The notes under the pieces: model-generated
Database searches by the model: none
The model's input: the letters and a program-made list of their open reading frames with translations, nothing else
Told to the model about the DNA's origin: nothing
Program-made: the position numbers and the translations under genes
In this document: positions 51,701-62,640 of the stretch, one piece after another
How the letters are laid out: every line of letters starts with the position of its first letter
How positions within the stretch are numbered: the stretch's first letter is position 1
From: Tetmemena sp. SeJ-2015
Taxonomy: Eukaryota > Ciliophora > Spirotrichea > Sporadotrichida > Oxytrichidae
NCBI GenBank assembly: GCA_027382625.1
Contig: JAJKFJ010021476.1
Coordinates: forward strand, 21,605 to 85,604
Direction: 5' to 3'
DNA: 64,000 nucleotides

Positions 51701-54059
51701 AAATGAATGAGTCAGAATCTTCTTGTCGAAATTGAATGTAACTGGGAGCTTTCCCACATTAATTTTGTACATAGAAGATATAGAGATTAGCATCTAAATT
51801 TTAATGATTGGTGAACCTGAAACTCTTCTTTTTGGTTGAGCCAACAACAACATTTCCGAAATCACAGATGTAAGTGGCAATGTTGATATTCTCAAGATTA
51901 ACAGTAACTCCACCTATTCCAAGAGTTGCTCCACCATGGACTGATTGCTTATCATCATTCAAACCGAATCCATAAAAAATGGAGAAAGAAAAGCTGTTTG
52001 ACCCTTCTTGACTGGAGTCTTGGGATTTCTCTTCTGCTAAGCTGATTATGTCTGAGCTTCTCCGACAGCCATGCTCTGATTATTTGCGGCAACTGCTGCT
52101 CCTTAGAAATTCATAATGAAATTCATCAACTACATATAATAAAACTTATTTGACTCAGTAAAGCTTGCTTAGCTGAGGCCATATCGATTTGAGTGAGTAT
52201 TTTCTCACAAAGTAGTCTTCTATCTACCTCTGCTTCAACATCCATAACGAATGCTTCTTTCAAAATTGACTTATCTTTTTCAATAGCCTTTGGTAGAGGT
52301 GGCATCTACTTCATGGCTTCGAAGGATTAAAAGAGAGCAGAGTAGGAAACTTTGCCCTTAGAAATCATTTTCTTAGTATCGTCAAATCTTCTCTAGAAGT
52401 CCTCATCGTCATTTCTTGGGAAGGACAACAAGCAACCAGGATAAGTACCCACAGCTTTGACCTTGAATCTCTGAGCTGGGAAATGAGCAAAAATATTAAA
52501 AATGGGATACCAGGGAAGAACTTTACAATGACTTTGTACTTTTCACCAGCTTAATTATATCCTGTCATTGGGTGGCATTCAATAAGTCCAGGTCTGGAAA
52601 CAGTAGACAGATCACAATTATTTGCACTTTGCCAATGTTCTCAATGAAGTATTCTTTCGAAGAAGTAGATATGAGAAATAATTTTTACTGTAGTAAGTGA
52701 ACTCAACAGTCTCAGTTTTTATGGAGCTAAGGTAAGCTTCTCAGTGCACAACTGAAGGGAGGATCAATCAAAAGATTTATAGAAGTAGGCAAGGGGCCAC
52801 CGTTTGAGATAGGATATACTGAATTAAGAAATAGGCATAGAAGCAACTCCCTTCTCCCAAAGATACTTAGGATATTTTAAGAGAAAATGAGCTAGGGAGT
52901 TATAAACTCTCCCTAAACTGTGGTATTGTAGACAGTCTTGGGCTTTCTTAATAGATATGCAAGCCCATGTTTCAATTATCTTTCCAATGTTGAAAGAATT
53001 GGCTCTGAATTATAGATTTGAAATTTGATCTTTGGGTTTAGTACTATTTAGTCAGGCACGACAGCATATACGAATTTAACTTCTTCCTCTTTCTCTAACT
53101 TTATATACTTAAAACTACTGCTCATAATGAGAGCCATTCTTCTTGCCTTGCCCTTCAGCGCTTAATTTCTTCCTCTGTTCTCCAAGAAGAACTTTGATAA
53201 ATTTGCTTGATAAATGAATTTGCAAAACAGGGTAGATCTATCATAATTTTTAAACTACTAGTGGTGTGTCTTGGAACTTTTGAACTTCGTCAGCATTGAA
53301 ATTAATTGTAAATAGATAAATAAGGCTTGAGCACACCATGCCTTTGTATATTTAATGAAACCAGAATAGACTGCTATTCTTTTTGATTCATTTAAGAAGA
53401 TTTATTTATTCTAGATTTGAGCTTCTTTGTTCTTCTCTAGTCGACCTCGGTCATTGGTAATATTGAATTCTGTTTGGAGACTTCTACCATCACCTGGTAC
53501 TCTCACTACATAGTTAATCTCAACATCAGATATTCTCTTTGCCATATTTTTCCTAGCATCTCTGAGCTTCCCTCATTCTAAAATAGTCATTTTTATGAGA
53601 AAATTCTCCCAATATATCACTCTTAAACATTTACAGCATGTAATAAATTAGATATTTTTCCTTAACTCCTAATACACCTTCAATCTTGCTGAAATGGAAT
53701 TTAGATCCGAAGGGAGTTTCATAAGGTATCAGCTTGTAGTGGCAGTCAATCTCGCCTGTGTTTTCGATTCCAACGTCAAACTCATTATGAAGAAGGAAGT
53801 GACCCAATTTACATTTATAGTGAGTAATGTTGCAGAAGGCAGTACATGAATAATGGTAGGGACCTTGAGGTTTGAATAAACAAGCAAGAAAACTACAAAT
53901 TAGTGATGTCATAAATTGGGACCACTGCCTCAAGTTTGTCAAGGCAAAGGATAAATATTTCTCTTTCTTGAGGAATAAATTAAAACACCAGCTGTTCAGA
54001 TTAACTATCTTTAATTCAGGAACAAGTCCGAAATCCAGAGTATTTATAATTCTTTCCAT
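48770..54059 (-). CDS. HYDIN: Scrambled HYDIN, MDS cluster E2
   Basis: Blocks recognised: 53900-53640 (ENTGEIDCHYKLIPYETPFG), an N-terminal-third fold; 51583-51430 (NLDFGKVCVNTRKTIKVRFE), matching the fold before the kinase-like domain; 49425-49250 (NEVFDILPVSGIL), matching EQVFDIMPIYGVL of an earlier fold. On this strand the 51.5 kb piece is read before the 49.4 kb piece, the reverse of the family order, so the cluster is itself scrambled or interleaved. 53.5-51.6 kb and 50.9-49.5 kb are largely coding-like with AT-rich breaks but I did not place every piece. 50.0-49.9 kb is AT-rich. Confidence 0.75.
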
Positions 54060-54323
54060 ATATGTGAGAAGATTTTTTTTAAAAGTTACTAGTCAAGTTT
54101 ATTCTATATTGTTTTTATGCTAAACTTACTGAAAATATTAAAAATTAATATCTAAGAATATATACAGGTATATTTTTTAAAAACGAGTTGAATTATAATT
54201 TTTATGAATTTTTTTTTCTTAGAATTTAAGTTCTTTTAATTATACTCTATAAAAAAATGAGTAAGATGTTTCAGTATAGATAAGGTAAGTTAAAGTTTAA
54301 AAATATATCTTGCTCATGTTTCC
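54060..54323. other. AT-rich spacer
   Basis: Between the end of the HYDIN locus and the YHYH gene. Nothing recognised. Confidence 0.5.
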
Positions 54324-56140
54324 TCATAGCAAATAAGAAAACATATAAAATATTGTAATTGAGTTTAAGACAAAGAAATTTGACATAATTGCGAGACTAT
54401 GCTCATCTTAAAACTTTGACTGATCCTGAGTGAGTAATCTTGAGCCACAAACTCTTTGGTTGGAAGTGCAGCTAAGTGAAAATTATCCATTAGAAGTAGC
54501 TGGACCCCAGCAGCCGATCGTGTAGGGATAAAAACTTGTTGTTGCGTAGTAGTAACTTCCATTGATGGTTACTCCGTTGCAAACATCAACATCGCAAGGC
54601 TGCCAAAGTGAACCATCATTTTTATAAGGGCCCAATATTTGGTGTCCATCTTTTGCAATTCCAATAACTCTTAGTTGCTTATTGATTTGCGAGTCAATTT
54701 TAGAATAAGCAAAGGGAAGCGAAGCTGACTTGCAGTCGCTGTTTGAGTTGCACAAGGAAGGGGTAGTGAGAGAAGTCTTGAAAGCAGATTATAAAATACA
54801 AGGCGAGTAACTATGGTACTTGTAAAGGCCATAATCAGTTAAGCTTCCGAGGCATGAGTCTAAAAGACTATCAGCCTAATTTTGGTGAGAGGAACTTAAG
54901 GCATCGTATTAGGATGAGAGTGAGTAGCCTGAAAAAAGAGGCACTCCATTTGACATCACTCCGACAATGCTATCTTGGATTCCAGAAATTTGTGAGAATC
55001 TAAGAGTCTCCGCATTTTGAGATCTGTTATTTAAAAAATTTTAAATTAAATTTTAGAAGATCACTAAACACTAATCATTGCAAATTATAATAAGTGATAT
55101 TTTAGTTTATTACATTTTTAAGCATAAATTTTTTAAAGTGTAAAAAACTAAGTTCGAAAATTTTTATTCATAGCAAACTGTATACTCCCTTGCTTTATTG
55201 AATCGAAATCCTATTATAGTTTTATAAATAGATGTCTGTGGATACAAGTAAATCAAAGTTCTATTTTACTTTTTTCAAATGTCCTTAAATGTACTAAAAC
55301 AGGTTTATGTTTATATATAATATTGTATTTTACGATTATTTACTAAATGGCAATTAACTTTTTATAGTGCAGATTGCTTCCATTTTTCAACTAAAGGTGG
55401 GCTTTATGTAGCTGCTATGGAATTTAAGGTTCTCTTTTCAATTTAGAGATAAGAAAATATGGCATTTAAATAATAGGATTTTAATAAAGGACTCAAACAG
55501 CAATTATCAGAGTAAAGTATTACTTCTTTGAATATAAAATTTTGAAGTATAATATCGGAAGCCCACTGATTGCTACAGAGTAGATTGCTTGTTTATGAGC
55601 TCGAATATTTCTAAGAGATCAACTTTGTTGGGTTAACGTCAAATTTAACCTTGAAATCTATCTAATTGTCGTAAATCATTTAAGACGCTGTTTGAAAGAA
55701 GCAGTGGTCAGGGAAGGAGTTTGTTTAGACTCTCACGAAAACAGAATCACCTTCCTGAAGACAGGTGATCTTGAACTTTCTGTTCCACTCGCAGCCTCCT
55801 CCCTATTTATACAAGAGTCCTTAGCACTAAGTCATACCAGAGCAAGATACTGACTTTGAATTAAGGTTTTTGAACTCATTGATTTCCTTGACTCTTGAAT
55901 CTGTGGTGTCCATTTGAGAAGCAAAAGATTTGCATGCAATGAGTTTGTCTGAAGTTGGTTTGTCAATGGGATGTCTGGCTTAGATTGATTAACGAGAGGT
56001 AATTTGTGGTGTCCATCTATCTTTTTTAGTAGTGAGAGGTCTTGCTTAAACTGTTGTTGTTGTCGGAGATGTAGTAGTGGGTGCTCTAGTCGTAGGTGGT
56101 CTTGTCGTATGAGATGTAGTTGATATAGCAGAAGTCAAAC
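54324..56140 (-). CDS. Secreted YHYH-domain protein with Thr-rich N-terminal linker
   Basis: Begins with a hydrophobic signal-like segment (FLIVLINLCLTSAIS, about 56165-56125) whose Met I could not place. A Thr/Pro-rich linker (TRPPTTRAPTTTSPTTTTV) and a Cys-containing region with KFKITCLQEGDSVFVRV follow. After an AT-rich IES (about 55030-55380) comes a YHYH domain: GVPLFSGYS, LDSCLGSLTDYGLYKYHSYS (the YHYH-type motif), GHQILGPYKNDGSLWQPCDV and YYYATTSFYPYTIGCWGP. The frame ends at TGA 54326-54324 after a hydrophobic tail (FFVLNSITIFYMFSYLL). The YHYH family is extracellular, of unknown activity. The start is uncertain; an IES near 56170 may hide it. Confidence 0.8.
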
Positions 56141-56149
56141 ATAAATTTA

Positions 56150-57360
56150 TTAAAACAATTAAAAAATTGTTTCAATCACTCTATATAAATGAGAAATAAT
56201 ATTTATTTATATGCTTTTATAGTTATTGGTGATTCTGTTTTATAATTTTTTGGCTTTAAAAATAAGTTTTTTACTTAAATTTCTTGTTAAAGTAGATAGT
56301 TTTTTTTTTTAAAAAAAATAAATATAGAATGAAAGCGCGTATTTATTCCTAAATATCTTTAAAATATTTAGTGATCGGAAAAATAGACCATCATTGCAGC
56401 ATTAAATCACTTGCGAAAATTTAAAACAACTAGAAGTTTACCTATAAGCAAAAGTAGACTCAAATTTAATCTCTGCCATTTTAATTCTCCTATTAACATT
56501 TTAGAGAGATGAGGAAAAATGGAAGATTTATATTTCTCAATTTAATTAAATTTTATACCAAATTATTTCATTTCTGCGTCAAATTTCTCACAACTTTAAA
56601 TTTAATTTATTTACTCCAATATTTATTTTTACACCTTTATATTTGAGTTTAATATTTCTGAAGACGATGGGCTTTCATGGTGACGTGGCACAACTGATCA
56701 AGGGGTTACGCCTGTGAATTACTTTAAATCGATTAAGTATTATATGCCCGTTAGGGATGCTTAATTCCTAATAAATTAATAAATTAAATATTTCTGAAAG
56801 GAAAATAACTTTTAATAATATGATAAACTCTAGAATTATCTACTCTCTAAAATGTGTGTTTCAGAATAGATTTTACCAATTAATTCGAACGAAATATTTA
56901 TACTTCAAAATTTCAAGCAATAGAAAATTACATTTACAGACAGTTTTCATAAAATATATGTAGAATTTTGGCAACAAAGTCTTTTACTGATTTAATTGAT
57001 TTAAGAAATTATGGATCTAATTTAATTAAAATTTGTTATTGGTATTAAGAGATTATTTGCTAAATGGTGTATTTGAAATGGAGCAATAATACCCCTTCGA
57101 TAGAAAGCCATTTTTATAGCCATTCAAATATTAATGTATAGGTATCTTTTATAATTATCCTCTTAGCACTCCTTGGAGATGAGATATGACGCGTACCAGA
57201 TATTTAAATTTATATTGTTTTCTAATAAAATTTTCGTCAGTTTTAACTCTGACTTAGTGCCTCATACACAAGTTGCTAGGATAAATAGCACTTAAAATCT
57301 TATGATGAATAGTATAGTGTCCTAATTAATGAAATATGAGAGAGAGTAAAACTGGCCTTT
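56150..57360. other. AT-rich intergenic DNA
   Basis: About 1.2 kb with no gene recognised. A short - strand frame starting MAEIKFESTFAYRQ at about 56484 is open for about 90 bp only. Confidence 0.5.
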
Positions 57361-57660
57361 TCATCGATTTTATTTATTTAATAGTATAAATTAATTTTCT
57401 ATTTAATTCAAAGTGGTCGTGGGGGCAGCAGTGCTCGTGGAGGTGCTGGTGGTGGTGATTGTTGTAGTAGAAGAGGTGTCAGTGGGCTGAGACTCAACCT
57501 CTGGAGAAGGTAAACAAACCATATCCCCATTATTTGTAATCAAGATGCAGCCCTGGCCTTCTTCCTTGAAAGTACAATCTGAATTACAGTAGTTTCCAGA
57601 AGAACTTATGAGATTATTAAATTGGCAATCTAGAAAAATTAATATTTAAAACTTAAAACA
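57361..57660 (-). CDS. Cys-rich, Thr-rich C-terminal fragment of an extracellular protein
   Basis: A - strand frame reads NYCNSDCTFKEEGQGC, ITNNGDMVCLPSPE and then a Ser/Thr/Pro stalk (TSSTTTITTTSTSTSTAAPTTT), ending at TGA 57363-57361. The cysteine spacing resembles DUF4215/myxo-disulfide-type repeats found in ciliate surface proteins. It is only the last part; the upstream part may be the Cys-rich fragment at 60.2-60.6 kb on the same strand, but no pointer was matched. Confidence 0.6.
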
Positions 57661-57824
57661 GTCTCACATATTAAAATATATGAGAAACATTTTTACACTC
57701 TGAAATTTAATCTTATGTAAATTGGGTTCTAACTATAAAATATGAGAATTAGTTTATCTTCAGAAGATAAGAAATAATATCTAAGTCCCCCCTTATATGA
57801 TAAGAAAGTTTAGAATAATATTGG

Positions 57825-58525
57825 GCGGGACAAAAGTGCACACCCCCAATTTTTTTATAGTAAATTTTTTTAAAAGATTTAAGACAAAAATCGACTAAAA
57901 ATGCCAAAAATTAAGTAATTTTAGCTTTTAAATTTCTGTGAGGGTCAAAAATTTTTGATTTAAAATTTATGGAATGTCTTTTAATTCTGATCTTTATTTA
58001 ACATTTGATTCCATCGCCTTTTGAAAATATTAGAGGTTTTTAAGGCACTAATTATGATCATGCTTGAGCTTTATAAATTTGTCTGTATTGTTTCCCCATT
58101 CTTTTTACTCGTATATTATTTTTAATATGTATATGACAAGTTAATTGCTTAGATAATTTTATCAACAATCGTGTATAATCTATGACGAGAACTTTCTGGC
58201 AAACTCTTTGACATATTTTAGAAAATTTTGAAGAATATTTACTATTTTCAAGTATAACCATTAAATTTAATATATAAAAAAATATCCCAATTTATCCAGC
58301 TATTATGGTACATAAGTACATATTATAGAACGGACAATCACCTTTGAGAAGCTGTATATTGATTCATGCAAAAAAGACACTCAGTCAAACTTAAATCATA
58401 AATATTACAATTTTTAAAAATTTAAACTTAATTTTAAGACATTTTTAGCTGAATGGGCTTATCTGTCCAATTTTTATTTGATTTTTATAAATTATGAGGA
58501 GGTGTGCACTTCCATCCCCCCCTTA
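57825..58525. mobile_element. About 0.7 kb element with short terminal inverted repeats (Tc1/mariner-like ends)
   Basis: AAGTGCACACCCCC at 57836-57849 and its imperfect complement around GAGGTGTGCACTT at 58500-58512. Outside these, G-rich GGGCGGGA and (complement) GGGGGGATGG extend the similarity. Ends of the form ACAAAAGTGCACACCCC are typical of Tc1/mariner elements. No transposase seen in the AT-rich core; probably an internal-deletion derivative sitting in an IES. Confidence 0.6.
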
Positions 58526-60110
58526 TTGCATCATCTTCACTTTCACACTAATAGTATTCCTCTGGTTTCATATCGCATTCAAGTATGATTGCAACTATAG
58601 ACCAAATGTCCCACTGCACTGAACCGTTGAGCCAAGTCTGTCTCTATGGGAAGTAGCCTGCAGTTCCTTGCACCTATGCTTCCTCAATGTTTTCTCTTCT
58701 TACAACTCTGTTAAAGTATTAAGATAATGCTATTGATTTTTCAAAATTATTTATTTAATCAAAAAGTAACTGTCATATATTTGAATAGCGAACCAGAAAG
58801 TTAATTTTATTAAATAACTTATAAAAATACAAGTACATAATTTAAAAATGCACGTCTTCTTACTCTTAAGTATTTATTGCGTTATTTAAGCTGCGTTTAT
58901 TATACTTTGCATTTGTATTTAAAGTAGCAAAATGTGCGCTTTATATTTTGCTTTTATTTATTTCGCTCCGAAATTGTTGTCTATTATTCTAACATAATCT
59001 TAGGCATCTTCATATGCAGCTCTAATGTGTGCTCCTATTCATTCGCTACTGTGAACACTCATGCTAAAAAACTATGTCCAGCAAAGTGTACTCTCAGTGC
59101 AAATCTCAAAGCGAGGATACAAAACTTGCTTTCAAAATTTAATCACTGCTTAGTTGTTTACATTTTTGTAACCATATTTGCCAATCTTCTGAGTTTGTGG
59201 ATTCGATTATTATCTTCAATTAGTATCGTTTCTTATTTATGAAACTGCCATCCGACTTGCTTGTTTCACATAATCATCATCATATTAATTCACGCTCCCA
59301 TCTTCATTTACTTTTATCTCTTTTAACCAGCCTCATTCAATATCCTTCATTTGACTGGAAATGGAGCTTTAACATACTCTCTCTCTTATGTTTCTTTTTC
59401 TTCAAAGCCTGGCTCCTACCCTAAACCGAATATTGCTACCTATGTTAACTTTACTCGTGCTGTATTCGAGTACTTATTGCGGATATCTTTAGACCATTCA
59501 CAGTAGTAAGGCACATGCTATCTCAAATTTTTCTTTCTCTATCCATGATGAATTTGCTCTTAAAGAGTTTTATGGCCTCGCCAATGCTAGTTTATTTTCG
59601 TATTTATCCATTAGGTTTTGGAACTATTCTGCTCAACTTTACTTTATCTGTCTTTTACCTAATTCTTGTCGATCATTAATCACTGCGAATATCACTTTGC
59701 TTCACCCCCTGCTATAGAATTTGAAATCGGCAGTTTGTCATGAAACCATTTTATTATTTGATATGATTAATTTATTAATAATATTAAATAGAAGTTACTC
59801 CTAATAAACTAGAAGAATAAAACAGTCAATTAAATTCGCTGTCTCCTCTAGCCTTTCAAATGAGAATTTCAAACGTATGAATGTTACTTTTTGATTAAAT
59901 AAATAATTTTGAAAAATCAATAGCATTATCTTAATATATGACAGTTGCTCTGACTGGTTCAAAGTTTATCATGATGTTCTCTGGCTTGAGATCTCTGTGC
60001 ACGAATCCCAACTCATGCAACTCCATCACTCCTCTAACGAGGTCAGTGAGAATAGCAGTAAGCTAGTACTATGTAGAGTGCAACTATAATAAGGCTTTAA
60101 TTAAAATCAA
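58525..60110 (-). CDS. Protein-kinase-like gene, catalytic-loop to helix-F part
   Basis: 60100-59937 encodes ELHELGFVHRDLKPENIMIN, the canonical catalytic loop (subdomain VIb). Removing the TIR element at 58719-59934 plus one TA joins it in frame to YFNRVVRRENIEEAQVQGTAGYF, the activation segment ending in GTAGYFPQ. Then comes VQWDIWSIVAIILECD (helix F) at about 58610-58570. The position of the DFG motif reads Y-F-N, so Mg2+ binding by the usual Asp is missing: a pseudokinase or degenerate kinase although HRD is intact. The N-lobe (Gly loop, VAVK) was not found upstream, and the C-lobe ends early at the element at 57.8-58.5 kb; other MDSs may lie elsewhere. Confidence 0.75.
58719..59934. mobile_element. 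1,216 bp TA-flanked element with 52 bp terminal inverted repeats, an IES
   Basis: Left end TTAAGATAATGCTATTGATT (58719 on) and its complement at the right end (to 59934) form almost identical inverted repeats of about 52 bp. Both sides are flanked by TA (58717-58718 and 59935-59936). Precise loss restores the kinase frame. Size and TA target fit the Tc1/mariner superfamily. The core has broken frames on the - strand (for example LTQVAIFGLGQEPGFEEKE at about 59440-59385, HIRAAYEDAQDYVRIIDNNF at about 59030-58970) separated by TGA. I cannot identify them as transposase. Confidence 0.85.
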
Positions 60111-60199
60111 ATTTTAGCATCTTTAACAAAATCTCTATTAAAATTTTTAATATCTGCATTTCTTTATCAATCAATAGAAATATTAACTAATCTATATAA

Positions 60200-60610
60200 T
60201 TTTATTCCTAGAAACTTGAATAGCTTAAAATCTTACCTCCCATGATTACCGCACAACCTTTTGAGCAATAAGATTTCTAAGTGAGTTAAACTGAAAGACA
60301 TGTATATCCTGCGTAGACACGGCAGTGTGGTGAGCAACCACCCTAATCTGTATCACACATCTCAGTCCCCTTAACGAACACATTGTCTAATAAAAGTTTG
60401 TAAAAATAACTTCCAAATAAATTCATACCTGGTTCATCATTTTCGCAACCTGGCGCCTTCACTTATAGATTGAGATCGAATGACATTTGGTAGATTGTAA
60501 AAATCAGATTCTTCTAATTCTTTGACAAAACTTGAGAAGGAAAAAATAGAGGGAGTCAAGGTGGAAGTGAATGTCAACTCCATGTTTGTTTTAAGAATGA
60601 TTTTGAGAAT
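60200..60610 (-). CDS. Cys-rich extracellular domain fragment (DUF4215-like)
   Basis: A - strand frame gives KAPGCENDEPG (about 60450-60420) and, after an AT-rich gap, GTEMCDTDQGGCSPHCRVY and AGYTCLSVQLTQKSYCSKGC (about 60375-60255). The C-x-D-x4-GC-x-x-x-C-x6-GYTC pattern is that of DUF4215/myxo-disulfide repeats of secreted proteins. Upstream, 60575-60480 is open with possible start MELTFTSTLTP, but the frames do not join without a shift. Lies on the same strand as the kinase-like and Cys-rich fragments; whether they form one or several genes is not clear. Confidence 0.6.
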
Positions 60611-62440
60611 TAGAGATCTTAATTATTCTAAGTGGCGGCGACTGCAAACTTTAATTTAAAGGTAATCAATTGCTATTTAAGACAATGAGATGGCTGGCGA
60701 TTAATTTCAGATTGATGAGGTGGTTGGTGATTCTAATTAAATAGGCGGACTATTATACAACGACTCCGCCAAAATATTAGAGAAAGTCTAATCATTCATT
60801 TCATTCATACCATTTACTTAATTGCATTCGTTCTCAATCTATTAGTGCAATAAATTGAGAGTTAAAGTTGCGAGTGCCTTTAGAAAATAACTTTTGGCTT
60901 AAATGACAAGACTTGCTGCAGGTGATGAACTTCTCATGTGGAATAAGATCAGGATATTTTAAAATTATAAAGGACTTTAATCTTGAACTTATATAGATAA
61001 TTATTACCTTAATTTTGATGAGTAGTTTAAATTTACTGGTTAAATATATTGAGAGAGAGTTTAGTAATTATGTTTAATTAGAATAATTGAAGTAAGGGCA
61101 GTAATATCTATTCCACTTAATTAAAGCTAAAATTTAATCTCAGAACTATTTTAAAAATAATAAAAAGTGAAGTTCGGAGTCCTAAAAAATTATAAAGATA
61201 ACTTTCTAAAAACTAATCAAGGTCTTGGTTGTTTATTCGTAAAGAAGCTTATATGAATACAGAATAGAGTTTAAAATTCAAAGTGGAATTTTTATTTCAT
61301 AGTTACAGAGTTTAAATCTCATCCGTAGGGGAAAATTATTTAAAGAATTATTGCCAAAATTTTAAAAAAATATTTAAAATTTTAAATTTAAAACTATTAA
61401 AGATTATTTTAAGTCAAATACGAATTGTTTATCAAGAAAGAGAAATATAATACAAATTTACAGAAGAAAATTGCATCTTTCTAAATAAAAGTAGAAATAC
61501 AAACGAAAGGGTGATTTTGAATTGAGAAAAGTGTATGCAGCATATAGATAGAAGTCAGTTTAGGTTTTCATTATATATAACTTGCTTGATGAAAATTGCT
61601 TAAACCTATGGGCAGCCATTATCTAGCATGCAATCTTATTGGGTAAATCATTAATGATTATATCTTTGTTGTATTCTTTTTTTTTATTGGAATATTTTTC
61701 GCAAATGGTGAGCAAAATTTTGCATTGAGTGTTATCTAAGCTAATGTAGAACTTCAGAGAGCGGTGTTATGTTTCATTTGGTTATCCATTTATTGATTAT
61801 TTAGAATTATCTCCTTGGTCAATTAAATTCCACTGTTATTAATTTTTAGATAATTTGTATTCTATTTCTCTTTCTTAATCAACTATTCGTTTTGACTTAT
61901 ATTATGGGAAGAATTAATTCAGGAAATCTATAATATTTTTCTTTGAAATTCACCTTTATTTAAGATAAATTTAAGGGTTTGAATAATAATCAAAAAATAA
62001 AAAAAAAACTCTCTAAAAATATCACTAATATTTTACGATATTATTATTCCTCCAATCAGAGCTTTTATTGAGAAGAAATACCCTATATGAATAGAAGAAT
62101 AGATAAATATCATCCATTAAGATAAATTAATTTTTATTGTTCAAGTTCAAATCACGAAGAACGCAGGATTAGATGAGCAGTTATAAGAAACAGAAATATG
62201 GGAAGACACTTTTCATAATTTCAATCAAAGACCCCACAAAAATAAGGAAGTGAGAAGATGCTATACTTATAATCATGTGAGTCAATTATGAATTACTAAT
62301 AAAATAACTGCACATTTTAATCTAAGGTATGGATTTAGTCACTATTTTCACCAGTAATAGCCAGTTTTAACATCAACTCTATCCTAATCAGTTTGGAATG
62401 TTTCCTCATCTCAAGATAGTGTAGATTTTACGAGTAAACA
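60611..62440. other. AT-rich non-coding DNA
   Basis: About 1.8 kb with very low GC and no supported gene, RNA or repeat array. Confidence 0.5.
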
Positions 62441-62640
62441 TAAATATAACTACAAGTGTGTTGCTTGCAGGGATCAGGGAAGACTAAGAAGCGTATGTAC
62501 TTTATCCTTGCACAATCAAGTGAGAGTAATAGGCTGAGGTCCTTAAGAAACTCAGGAGAAGATATTTCCTTTATTTTTCAACTTCGGCGGACATATCACA
62601 GTGAGATTTTCAAGATATAATAAAGAAAAAGTAAGAATTA
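62441..62640 (+). other. Possible small coding piece
   Basis: Higher-GC island. A + frame reads GIREDQEAYVLYPCTIK, then TGA, then AEVLKKLRRRYFLYFSTSAD in the same frame. It could be two MDS pieces of an unidentified gene separated by a short IES near 62520. No domain recognised. Confidence 0.3.

Noticed and set aside
53631..54059. 142-codon frame taken as one continuous exon
   Set aside because: The middle (about 53990-53910) looks like an open but AT-rich insert between two HYDIN-like parts, so it is likely two MDSs with an in-frame or near-frame IES.
58934..59424. Two + strand hydrophobic frames as membrane proteins
   Set aside because: The opposite strand has more coding-like (charged) composition with broken frames, and the whole region lies in the TIR element.
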